In this document: positions 21,791 to 31,175 of the stretch, one piece after another
Position numbering within the stretch: position 1 is the stretch's first letter
How the letters are laid out: every line of letters starts with the position of its first letter
Assembly (NCBI GenBank): GCA_020747065.1
Contig: JAGMVK010000008.1
Coordinates: 2,108,001 to 2,172,000, forward strand
From: Cadophora sp. MPI-SDFR-AT-0126
Taxonomy: Eukaryota > Ascomycota > Leotiomycetes > Helotiales > Ploettnerulaceae
DNA length: 64,000 bases
Direction of reading: 5' to 3'
Notes under the pieces: generated by a model
Told to the model about the DNA's origin: nothing
Database searches by the model: none
What the model saw: the letters and a program-made list of their open reading frames with translations, nothing else
Position numbers and translations under genes: made by a program

Positions 21791-22547
21791 TTACATATTC
21801 GGCTGTACCCTATCCAGGAACAAGACCGCGATCCATATGAAGAAACCCAGTAGAAGGGTAGTGGCGAGATATAGACCCATAGTGCTAGATCGGATATTCT
21901 GCGGAGTAGCGGCCCCGCACTCGAAGGGATCTTCGGAGGCTCTGGTTCCGCTGGCAGCAACAGTAAAGAGTTCTGCCCCTGCCCCTGGCTACCTCTGGTG
22001 CGAAAAATTAGGCTCGGTAAAGGCAAGCGATGTTTTGATCCGAAGTAGCAGAAAGAAAGCGGGGAAATACTATACATGACGATGCCTTTAAGGGGTTGTG
22101 AATACGGTGGAATACAGGCACGAAAAGAGGTGCGGGGTAATTTGGCGGGGCGAATGAAGCAGGGAGTGAAGTCGTCTCGGTCACAGCTCAAAATACCTCT
22201 GAAATCACTCAAGGACATAAAAAGATACATGAGACGTACCATGTAAACACAGCAATTCAATCAGGTCAGTGAAGACTTGTCGCATTGTTGGAGTTTCCCC
22301 CCAAGTCGGGAATGCTCGCTGGCCAATCTCGAGAAACGCTATCATACCAGAGTAGCCCTGTAAACTCTCGAATGGCCATTGCAGCCCTATTCATATACTC
22401 TCGCCGCAATACCTGTAATCGTGTCGATGCTTGAAGAAAGAAGAGCAGGCTGGTGGTGATAGAGAACTGCAATTTACTGTCAGTGTACAACCCAACTCTA
22501 AAGTTCTGATTTGCAAAGCTCTTACCTCTAAATCACCAAATCTCATA
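21791..22547 (-). CDS. probable small membrane protein, four exons (about 124-128 aa)
   Basis: Exons 22527-22547, 22413-22466, 22240-22357 and about 21791-21972 join in frame. Donors are GTAAGA, GTATTG and GTACGT. The start is MRFGDLEFSITTSLLFFLQA, continuing into GYSGMIAFLEIGQRAFPTW. The last exon ends with a clear membrane helix (LYLATTLLLGFFIWIAVLFL) and DRVQPNM. The acceptor of the last intron is ambiguous between two CAG sites 12 nt apart. The family is not recognised. A C-terminal anchor suggests an ER or organelle membrane. The ATG lies only 14 nt after the stop codon of the upstream same-strand frame, which is unusual for separate fungal genes, so the two may share a transcript or be one mis-split gene. 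Confidence 0.45.
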
Positions 22548-22561
22548 CACCATCATAGACT

Positions 22562-23432
22562 CTAGATACCCGAATGTTTGTCTTGTTGTCTGGCGGGCTT
22601 CAAACCATCCGCTGATCCACCAGAAAGGAATTTTTTGCGCATTGCCATTAGAGCATTCCAAGCTGTGTCGGCCTCATCTACGAGTTTGGGGTCAAGTAGA
22701 TCCTTGTACTTCAAGTGGCCAGCGCGTCTACACATGAAGCGCATTCCCGGTTGACTTATAGCGCTACAAGCAAAGTTCTGGATTGTGTTGTAGAGGAGGT
22801 CGACGGCGGTCTTGCTCTCAGCCGAAGCCCCATCCTTCCGCACATTGTTAATGAACTCGCAGGCACGTCTAGCATATGTCTGAGCGAACTCGGAATCTGC
22901 AGGATATTTGTAACCGTCACCGTAGACTGCGAGGACAAGCGAGATAGTTGCAATACGGTACATGGTCAATTGGTTGAAGTGTTTCGCGTCTTCGAGGGTT
23001 GAAAGCATACTCTTGGCAAAGGTCTTGTTTTTTTCTTCGTGACGAGCAGAAGCTGTGAGATGATGAGTATACACGCAGATACAAGGGGGTATACTTAACT
23101 TTTGTGGATTGCACGTCTCCGTAGCCCATTGCTCGTGCCATCTCAGTCTTTTGATTGAAGTCCTGCGGAGGTCAGATGACTGAAAATAGAGGTAAACTGA
23201 CAACTTACACGAGCTAGGAACTCGGTCAAGAAGAGGACATCCTCACTGGTCGGACCCATGGCTATCTTCTTATCTCTATCATATAAGGCGTAGAATAAGT
23301 GATCGTCGATCTTGGCCTCATCCCAATATGACCGATGAAATCACTGTCGGTTGTGTCGTGGTTTTCCTTGTTGCATCTCTCGCAGTCGCAAACATTGGAC
23401 TTGTTGGCACCCGGAGCAGTGTGGTCTACCAT
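22562..23432 (-). CDS. uncharacterised protein, gene model uncertain, possibly frame-broken
   Basis: Strong coding frames exist, but they do not join cleanly. From 23432: MVDHTAPGANKSNVCDCER, with clustered cysteines. Around 23340 the good frame changes by one base to YWDEAKIDDHLFYALYDRDK, then MGPTSEDVLFLTEFLAR (start 23259). A clean intron (23163-23208, GTAAGT...CGCAG) leads to DFNQKTEMARAMGYGDVQST. A second intron follows near 23040-23097, with no acceptor that fits the donor phase well. The last exon (LSTLEDAKHFNQLTMYRIAT to DKHSGI) stops at 22562. The family is unknown. Either a small unseen exon or real frameshifts explain the breaks. Confidence 0.45.
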
Positions 23433-23940
23433 GGTGTTAGTCGAGTTACTGCGCTCTACCAAGGTCGATTTGGAAAGCACAAGATCAAATTTCGATGGTA
23501 GTCGGAAAAGAAAGGATACAAGCAAAGTAGCACCATCAATACAATCTTGGGGTGAGACTGCCAGAAGGTTCAACGGTGAACTTGTCGAGAACACAAGGTC
23601 AAGTAAGGAAGGTGCAGTTGAGTGAGGACTTATCGGGACATTCAAATCTGCCGATATGACATCATTGAGGCAGGACAAGACAGAACCCCGAAACCCACTT
23701 GAATCCAGTACCTCAATTCGGTTTTGCATTGGTCTCATGTCACTGGTCAAGCCTGACTAAGTATCACTGTTTGCTCATCAGCTCATGTCTATAATTAGAC
23801 GGTATAAAGCCATCGCTGTGGACATCTGTCGCTGACGTACATCAAGAAGCAATCGTCGGAAGAATAGATTCTCTTGGTCTGCTATTCTTGCTCACAACTG
23901 TGGAAAGGCCAGCTGATTTCACACCACCTCACAGGTGAAG
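23433..23940. other. intergenic
   Basis: Nothing recognised beyond an open minus frame continuing from the gene at 23432 up to 23750, which lacks protein-like character. Confidence 0.3.
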
Positions 23941-24806
23941 CTAGTCCTTGGGCCACAATCTGAGCCTGCCCGTCTTCGGGTCTCTATTAATCGCATTCGG
24001 TACCAGAATACCCGACGGTGTCATTCCTGGAGAGTCATCATAGGGTGCAATACTCTTTTGGGTTGTGTCCGTCATATTTCGCATCGAATCTGCTCCCTCA
24101 GGATCGCCATCCGGCTCGAAAGCATCCGCCTTCGCACAGGTCTTTGTCGCTTCAGGAACGGATAGGTTCTGGCTGATGGTATCTTCTGGTGCTTCTTCTA
24201 AGGACTCCCAGAGGCAGTCTTCGCATTTCTTGTGCTGGCAAGGATGTGGAACTGAAGCGGTGCAGACAATGGCCGTGCCTGGGTTCCATATCTTAAACCG
24301 CTCAATCAGCCTTTGTCATCGAAAGGGAGATAAATTATGCAGGATGCAGGACTTACCTCGGGATGTCTACTCCATTCTGGGATTCTCTTCTGTGCAAAGC
24401 AGCATAGCCACGGAGGATTATCCCGAGATGACAACCTCCGAGGCTTTGATGCCCCTGTTGATAGGTCGCTGCCGTTGTTTGCTGCTGCGGATTTGACATT
24501 TGTACTTGGTCCATAGGGCGAAACATATGTCGGAGGCTTGTATGCTTGTATTCTGGCATATGCATCTGGCATGTTGACATTTGCGCCGCTTGATATCAAG
24601 TTGTGCCTGAGGCCGAAATTGTACGGCTGAGGTGAATCATGAGATTGGTCTGTAATAAAGTTGCTACCCGGACTGGGCTCGTCTGTAAGCAGCGCACTCG
24701 ACTGTTTTGGAGACTTTTGGTCACCATTGTCTTCCATCGCCGAGTCGTGGGTTGTCGAGTACTCAGTGCGTTCTCGCACGCCTCCAGGAATCGTAGCGGG
24801 GCGCAT
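23941..24806 (-). CDS. uncharacterised protein with Cys/His cluster (269 aa)
   Basis: Exons 24357-24806 and 23941-24300 are separated by a 56-nt intron (GTAAGT donor, TTGAG acceptor; the nearer AAAG acceptor would hit a stop). The first half is polar and probably disordered (MRPATIPGGVRERTEYST...). Then NPPWLCCFAQKRIPEWSRHP leads across the junction to RFKIWNPGTAIVCTASVPHP, and CQHKKCEDCLWESLEEAPED gives a C-x2-H-x2-C-x2-C cluster that could bind zinc. It ends RLRLWPKD. There is no signal peptide. It is divergent from the gene at 25216, sharing a 409-bp promoter. Family not recognised. Confidence 0.65.
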
Positions 24807-25215
24807 TTGGACAGGACATCATTCGTTGCTGTTCTTGGAGGGAGGATTGATTGGGTCAATCGATAGTTATGCTGGTCGCACTGGGCGTTGATCGACTCTG
24901 TTTGTCGTTTGATGAATGGGGTTGTGATTTTGATGTCGATAAGTTTTACGTTTGTTGTTTTTCGAGGAAGGGACGTTGACGTTGTTGAAATTAGTGAAGG
25001 CTAAGCGAGCCCAAGCCTAATCCGGAGCATTAAACGAGGCAGTCTCGATTATAGTCTTCTTTCCTTCTGGAAACTTGGGAATTTTGGCTTCTGCTTCAAA
25101 CAAATATCTCAACACATTTTATTCAAAGGCGCCAGTAGATTCCAGTCAACAGTCGTTTCGAGCATCGCCAGTATCCAATAACCACAAGCCTCACAAGGAT
25201 CAAAACTCAAGCAGC
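24807..25215. promoter_or_regulatory. shared promoter of divergent genes
   Basis: 409 bp between divergent starts at 24806 (-) and 25216 (+). No specific site was recognised. A plus frame open from 25075 starts at TTG, not ATG. Confidence 0.4.
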
Positions 25216-26212
25216 ATGCAGTCGGAACCACTACCAACCAACGTAGTCTCGACTGCAGTCCGACACCCTTTTCATTCCAAACTCAGAACCGCCACTCTTC
25301 CAGCTCACATGCTCGAAGATCTTGAAAATTCCAATAACATCCTCCGATGCGTTCTACAGGCGATTATGTGCAGATTACCGGTGTGTGGTTTCTGGCAGTA
25401 GGTCTCTGTTGGCTCCTAACTAATAGTTGGCTGCAGGTATCCAGGGGTGGCAAGGTTCCCCAAAGCCGGACCGGAGGAGCTCTTACTGATCTTTTGAACA
25501 TCCTTGGGAGTCCTGAAACCGGGCGTTATGTTTCTGGGACCACATGCTTGGCTTTGGCAAGAAGTGATGGTGAGTTGGTTCAACCTATTCTGCTGAGTTC
25601 AGTATGTGCCTCAATTTGATAGAACTTCGTCACTGTTCGATTATAAGTCTCTTGCTTGTATCGTATCCTATAACTGATCTGTGAACTGTCTTACAGAGTC
25701 CGTTATTCCAAACCGATATCATTATGCTCTTCTCGCTCTGCACAATCTCAGACTGTTCGCAATACGAGCTCGACGAAGAACACTTCGACCTCATGAACTC
25801 CCTCCTCGAAGAAGCCCAAGAAGTGTATGAAATGATAACGTGTGAAGCTCGAGCCAAAACAGCAGCAAATCCGCAATCCCAGAAAGTTCTGGACGCAATG
25901 GGGAAATGGCGGCAAGGCATATATATATCGAGTCTACATGACAATGAGGAGCCCCTCTTGCTCTTCAGTCAGCATCAGAGTATTCGCACGGATCCTCTGA
26001 GCGTCCGAATCTTGAGTAGATACGCTTCGCAAGAGACGTTAGTTGGGACGAATATGGCAAACTCGGTGGTCGGAGCCGAATCGCCTGAAGATGGGAAGGA
26101 CGGAATCCGAGAAGATGAAACTCTTAATTCCGAAAGGCCTTCAAACAACTCTGATTCTTATATGTCCATAGACACTTGCATCCAGAAAAGACAGAGCCAC
26201 AAGGGCCGTTGA
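25216..26212 (+). CDS. uncharacterised protein resembling a regulator C-terminal domain (281 aa)
   Basis: Exons 25216-25380, 25437-25601 and 25697-26212 are each in phase 0. Introns are 56 nt (GTGTGT, CTAACTAAT branch, CTGCAG) and 95 nt (GTATGT...TTACAG). The product starts MQSEPLPTNVVSTAVRHPF. The helical core contains ENSNNILRCVLQAIMCRLP, LVQPILLSSPLFQTDIIMLF and YELDEEHFDLMNSLLEEAQE, reminiscent of helical ligand or regulatory domains of fungal transcription regulators, but there is no DNA-binding motif. The tail is polar and stops at 26212. Immediately after, another frame (about 26215-26424) is clearly acidic and protein-like (EEWRESEEEVGEVETVDGER), as if the true C-terminus lay in a shifted frame. 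I found no intron that connects them. Confidence 0.5.
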
Positions 26213-27023
26213 TGGGAAGAAAATGCGCAGGGTTGGTAGACCGGGTCGAAGAGTGGAGGGAGAGTGAAGAAGAAGTGGGAGAAGTCGAGACTGTCGATGG
26301 TGAAAGGCCATCAAAATGTTCCAATTCGGTGGATGAAAAGAAGGGAGGACTGAAGTTGGAAAAGAGCGATGAAATCACTCAGAGCGTCAACAAGTGGTTG
26401 AGCAATTGGGATGGGAGAGACTAAATTCTCGAGTCTGACGGCCAGGAAGTTATCTTCGCTAGTTTTAGATGACCTTCAAACAGGTCTACTTAGTCTGTAC
26501 ACTCAATACAATAGGTATTGATTTAAATAATTTCCAGTCTGAGAAAGGCTGTTGAATAGGTTGACAACCGTTGTCTAGCTATGTCAACACCCAAAGAATC
26601 ATCAATAGAAATATTCATTCTCCAACCCGTGACTGCCTACTGATTCGAGTATCCGAGAATCCATGCTTCAAAACGTGGAGCTTTCTCCATGTAGTATCAC
26701 AAGCTTCCCTATCATCAGCATTCAGAAACCAAAACAATATCACATCATACATCGATTTACCTGATTTCTCGTGCATTTTCTTTCTTTCAAGTGGCACCAA
26801 TGTTATTGATTATTCGTCCATCTCAAAGATCCCAAGCAGTCGCATCAGACCAAGAAGCTGCAATGCACTACCGAAGCCTGACAGTTGGTTTGAATTTGCT
26901 CACTCGGAGTTGCTTTAGCCTCCCTGCGACCGCTCGACTGAGATCACGCCCGATGGCGAAGCACCAAGGAGTGACCAAGTCCATCCAGTGTAAAACGCCG
27001 AGGGGAAATCAAGCCTCCTGTAC
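26213..27023. other. possible shifted C-terminal exon, then intergenic
   Basis: 26215-26424 (+) is open, acidic and ends SVNKWLSNWDGRD; it may be the lost C-terminus of the upstream gene. The rest shows nothing recognisable. Confidence 0.35.
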
Positions 27024-28313
27024 CTAAGAGCTCAAAAGCTTCTTGATCTTCTCGAATCTAGCTGCAAATACTGGCACCAAAACACCTTGCTCAGGCATAA
27101 TATACTCCTGAAATGGAACAAGGAATAGATACCGGGGTCTGATGGAGTCCAGTTCCTTGATGACAGTTCCTTGATGACATGGACCCCTGACGGCTTCTTG
27201 AAAATGATTTCTGTATAGACACATCGACCTATCCCAGCGACTTCGCACGCAAGTAGCAGGCCATTATCCTGGATCGCAGCGGCCGGTCTAAAGTGCCCCG
27301 GGACCTTCGCGTAGTCGCAAGCTGTGACTGGATCTTCTGCCATGAAGAGGCCAGACCCATATCGGATGTCACTGGAGGCCCGGAATCCTTCTCGGAGAAT
27401 GGAGCGGAATGTATTTATTGAGGTGCCGTGAAACAGCACCCTAGACACTCCCTTAGCTACTTTCACACGGCCTGTAAATTCCTTCGGGTCTGGAGTGGAT
27501 AGAATGAACTGTTGAACCTCGGGTGGAAAATCCGGGAATCTTTAAGTCCTCTGTTGCCAAAAAAAAATATATCCGATCCCATAGTGGCACAAATCCAACT
27601 AAGCAGCTTCTGAGCAGGCTTATCACTAGGAGTTGAAAGAGGATTTGTTTCAGTTTTCAAGTGCTCTGCTCTCTCGAACCATGGAACTTTTTCCAAGTGC
27701 TCAATCGTTTCCTTGGTAGAATCGACTGGACAGCCTGGGAGGAAATCGAAAATGCTACTCAACTGGTCCTTGTGGAGCATGAGGTCAGCGTAGATCATTG
27801 TGATCAAGGAGTTCGCAACCTCTGGTGTTGGAAGGTTAGATCTGGCGACTTTAGATTGGGACTTCTGTTGCGTTTTCAGGGATGTATTCGAGGCAGGCGA
27901 TGAGGTATCTTGTGCAGCCTTGCCTTTATCTGGTGGCAGCGGTGTAGATCTAAGCCAGATCAGTACTTCATGCCGAAACGACCACCATATAATCGAGAAG
28001 GAAACTTACTCGGCGACGAGCAAGCTCTCAATACAGCTCTACTTGCTGCCAGGGACTCAAGTCCAGCGTCGTCAACGATGTTATGAAGATCAGGAACAGG
28101 GATCTTGAACCAGTTGACTACCTTCTCGAGAAGAGCTGCGGAAGTTTTGCCATTATCGTTGACAAAGCCTAGCGTATGAAGAGCCCACTTGGCTTGAAGG
28201 TCCGGTTTGAGTTCTTTATCGGTGTGGACGACATGGAAAGAGTCAAGTTCTTTTCTGAGTTCGCCGGACGTGAGGCTGCTGAGAGGCTTGAGGGTACCGG
28301 TGTAATGCGCCAT
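27024..28313 (-). pseudogene. PARP-type ADP-ribosyltransferase gene, apparently frame-disrupted
   Basis: Separate frames together spell a PARP-like protein. 28010-28313 encodes an N-terminal part (MAHYTGTLKPLSSLTSGELR). After a 60-nt intron (27950-28009), 27949-27540 gives STPLPPDKGKAAQ... to KLLSWICATMG. Then a shifted frame gives DFPPEVQQFILSTPDPKEF, the catalytic start VLFHGTSINTFRSILREGF, and the H-Y region RYGSGLFMAEDPVTACDYAK. The arrangement (LLSWI..., QFIL..P..KEF, LFHGT) resembles the UBC-associated PARP group. Three breaks are visible: phase mismatch at the first intron, a one-base shift after a T9 run near 27560-27570, and a 14-bp tandem duplication at 27151-27178 that throws off the C-terminus (intact alternative frame: SIRPRYLFLVPFQEYIMP to KKLLSS, stop at 27024). 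ADP-ribosyl transfer from NAD is the family reaction. This copy is probably inactive unless the sequence has errors. Confidence 0.75.
27151..27178. repeat. 14-bp perfect tandem duplication inside PARP-like gene
   Basis: AGTTCCTTGATGAC occurs twice back to back (27151-27164, 27165-27178). Because 14 is not a multiple of three, the second copy shifts the frame of the PARP-like C-terminus. Taking one copy away in silico reconnects the two good frames. Confidence 0.9.
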
Positions 28314-28841
28314 GTTCTCGTTGATATGGTCGATGTTGTAGGGCCAAAAAGGTTTCCTGAGAGATCAAAATGGCGATGATGGCTCGGTGACAGGAAAGCT
28401 GCTGGTTCTGGACAGGTTGCTTAAGTTGAGGGATGGGCGTTCTGAGATGAGGACCGCTACCTACAAGCTGTTTTGAGAGCTGTAGGCGATGATTCGAAAA
28501 AGTCAAGCATGGCTGTGAGGATACTTATAGAAGCCTAAGGGAGAAGAATCGGGGAAGAACATTGTCTAGGCTCATTTTACCACTTAGCGTCGAGGTCTCG
28601 AATTTTCTTCTACGAAGGTACAAAGCCAGGGTAATCAAGTTTCAAGAGCAAAGGAGTCCATTTGGAGCTTGACACATCTGCGACTTTGTTTACCGACGGT
28701 CTTAGAGTGCTGAAAGGCCGCCCAATATCTTCCAACAAGAACTTCCAAAGTACACGAATACTCACGCAAATGTTGAAGTCGCAAAGAGAATGTTGATACG
28801 CAGAGATGCTCCAAACGGGTCAGTGTATCATATCGAGTTCG
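28314..28841. other. intergenic
   Basis: Promoter of the PARP-like gene and 3' flank of MUS81. Nothing else recognised. Confidence 0.35.
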
Positions 28842-30614
28842 TCATGTCTGTACATCGCCCCAAACTTCTGAGACCTTGACGCTCAGGGCCTTTCCCATCT
28901 TCTTCCTTCCGACCAGGCTACCCATCTCGCTCGACACAAGTTCCATCTGCTTCTTCCGGCATTGCTCTCCTTTACCCTCCCTATCCTCGATCTGATTGTA
29001 TGCTTCTAGGAAATCCTTTGGAGTTTTCCACCTCTTTTGTATCTCGAGAGCCTTGTCGCCCGTCACACCTCGGATGCACATGAGCATCTTTAGATACACA
29101 TCCCGCAGAGTTGAATTGCCTGACTTTGAGCTGATGTCGGCAAACGCATCATATGTGATATGATAGTCTGTGCCTGGTTGCTTCTTGGCAAGATCCTCCA
29201 ACATTGGTAAATAGTTCGTAGTCGTAATAATCTTTGTCGGGATGAGGTAAAGTGGCTTCGTTTCGTATTTGTCCTTCAAGATCTTCGTCATGCTTACAAG
29301 GTACCGAATGGTGTCGTCCATCTTCTGGGTCTTCTTGACAAAATAACCATTGACCACTTGAGTAGAGGCGATAGCGGAAGCCACGGCTTCTTCGTACCTA
29401 TCAGCCGCGTGGGCCATTTCTTCGATGATGTAGATGACATTTTTGATTCCCGACTTACGAAGTCGGAACTTCTGCTCGTGAAACCGACCATCTTTGATCG
29501 AGCCTATGAGATCATCAAGTCTCTTCCTCTCAACGACATAATCAAGCAGAACCTCATCGCCCTCTGCGCCTCGACGTTTGAGTAGACCAGGATCATGTAA
29601 TTTTGCCACCCACAAAACGTCTCCTAGAGACATGGCTCGCATTATCGGCTTGATCCCGGCAGATGTCAAATTCTTTTGCATATAGTCACGGTCTGATTTT
29701 GCGCGAATCTCGCGTATGTCTAGGACCAATTCCACACTGAAAGATCCCGGCTCTAGGACAATAGGAGTGAAAGTCGGGAGGTCGGCAGCAGAGGCTATAG
29801 TCTTTCCGAGAGGAACGATATCTGAGGCATTGGTTTTGTTCGGAGATTCTGACGACACTAGGCTGTTGGAACGTCGAACAGGGCTATCTGCGTCTGAGCC
29901 GCCTTCATCTTCCGAACCGTCTGGAACGGTCCTCTTTGCTGAAGTGAACTTATCCAACCGCCCTTGACTGAGATCTACAGTCTTCAAAAGTGCTTCGGCA
30001 GCATCCCAGCCTTCGTCTGTAAGGTAGTAGAGCCGTGTCGGTCTGCCTTTTTCGTATACCATGTCCTTATTTTGCAGTGTCTTCATCGAATTCCATGCGG
30101 TATAAAACTTCGTAGGATCACTTGGTGCTGAGAAAGACGAGTCACAGTGTGGTTGGGCCAGCTCGATCAAATGGGCCTTTGTGATCCCTTCCTTCGATCC
30201 CCGTTCTTGTGTGGCGAGTGCAATGAGAAGAGCATAGGGACCGGTCCGTAAGCCTGGTACATAGGTTTTGGTCTTCCTGACTTTCTTCTTCGGTGTTGCC
30301 GGCTGCTCGTCACTACCAGCTTCCTCTCCTGCTGCACCAGCTGCCGTCTTCTTCCTCTTGTTCTGTCTCTTGGGCATCGGCAACCCGTTGGTATCGCAAT
30401 AAGATTGGAGATCCTTCGTCAATCTGTCAACCAGCTTTGGACCCCAACCAGTGAGTTGTATGACTTCCGATGGATGCTGGAGCTCGAATGGGCAGGCTTT
30501 GAGAGAGTCGCAGGCTTTCTTGTAGGTTTGTACTCCTTTACTGTTCCGGTTCCGTGCTTCTGTGAGCCATTCGAAAGCAAAAGTGTACCATAATTGATTC
30601 GGGCAGTCGGCCAT
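28842..30614 (-). CDS. mus81: MUS81 structure-specific endonuclease catalytic subunit (590 aa)
   Basis: A single exon starts MADCPNQLWYTFAFEWLTEA at 30614; upstream in-frame ATGs at 30731 add an unlikely leader. An N-terminal helix-hairpin-helix region (CPFELQHPSEVIQLTGWGPK) is followed by a basic linker (PKRQNKRKKT) and a winged-helix-like segment (residues about 115-210). The ERCC4/XPF nuclease domain begins ELVLDIREIRAKSDRDYM and carries the catalytic VERKRLDDL motif; GDVLWVAK fits the family too. The C-terminal helices probably form the second HhH. With an EME1 partner (not in this window) the enzyme cleaves 3'-flaps, forks and Holliday-junction intermediates. It is divergent from AGM1. 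Length fits the family. Confidence 0.95.
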   Translation of the reverse strand: MADCPNQLWYTFAFEWLTEARNRNSKGVQTYKKACDSLKACPFELQHPSEVIQLTGWGPKLVDRLTKDLQSYCDTNGLPMPKRQNKRKKTAAGAAGEEAGSDEQPATPKKKVRKTKTYVPGLRTGPYALLIALATQERGSKEGITKAHLIELAQPHCDSSFSAPSDPTKFYTAWNSMKTLQNKDMVYEKGRPTRLYYLTDEGWDAAEALLKTVDLSQGRLDKFTSAKRTVPDGSEDEGGSDADSPVRRSNSLVSSESPNKTNASDIVPLGKTIASAADLPTFTPIVLEPGSFSVELVLDIREIRAKSDRDYMQKNLTSAGIKPIMRAMSLGDVLWVAKLHDPGLLKRRGAEGDEVLLDYVVERKRLDDLIGSIKDGRFHEQKFRLRKSGIKNVIYIIEEMAHAADRYEEAVASAIASTQVVNGYFVKKTQKMDDTIRYLVSMTKILKDKYETKPLYLIPTKIITTTNYLPMLEDLAKKQPGTDYHITYDAFADISSKSGNSTLRDVYLKMLMCIRGVTGDKALEIQKRWKTPKDFLEAYNQIEDREGKGEQCRKKQMELVSSEMGSLVGRKKMGKALSVKVSEVWGDVQT

Positions 30615-31175
30615 CGTGAGGGAATGGGTAACGCGAAGCGCTGATGACGGAAATTTGGAAGCGATTGAATGCAATTGGAAGCACTTGACGGGCAGGTTAC
30701 TGCGAGGACATGTTGGCCAAAGTTTGTGCAAGCGAAGGGCACTGAGCAGTGGAGCCAGTAATGAGGTTGTTATGACGAGAAGACAGTCGGAATGATGTTC
30801 TCGAGCGAAGTCGTCGCGTCAACGATTGCAAGAGTAAACACGAGTCCACGTGAGAGTAGCTTGGCGTAGCATGGATCAGGGGCAGTGCTGCATCGCATCT
30901 TTCATGCAGTTGCCCCTCCCTCTCTTTCCCTCAAGGCGGGCGGTGAAGCTGCGGGATCCGAATTTAAGCCCAGAAATAGCAGCAGAAGCTTGACAGCGGC
31001 TGTGCCCTGCCCTGCCCTGCCCTATGCTTTGCCCTGCATTGCCTTGCCTTGCCTTGCCATTTCCTCATTCTGATCTGATCTGCCCTTCTTTACGAGCTTC
31101 TCACCCCGCCTTATTTAAAAGAGAACACACCCCCTCTCTTCCTCTTCCTCATCTACACAATAATCAATCGCAATC
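30615..31175. promoter_or_regulatory. divergent promoter mus81 / phosphoacetylglucosamine mutase
   Basis: 561 bp between two divergent starts. It holds the pentanucleotide repeat tract listed separately, TTATTTAAAA-like AT boxes near 31110, and a CT-rich leader (31133-31152) just before the ATG at 31176. Confidence 0.5.
31003..31058. repeat. imperfect CCCTG/CCTTG pentanucleotide tract
   Basis: TGCCC-TGCCC-TGCCC units pass into TGCCT-TGCCT-TGCCT units, about 56 bp in the divergent promoter, on the plus strand. Confidence 0.8.

Noticed and set aside
25075..25215. N-terminal extension of the gene at 25216
   Set aside because: The frame begins at TTG at 25075 and no ATG precedes 25216; no intron was found to supply one.
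19902..28313. Secondary-metabolite gene cluster
   Set aside because: No polyketide synthase, NRPS, terpene synthase, P450 or transporter genes are present.
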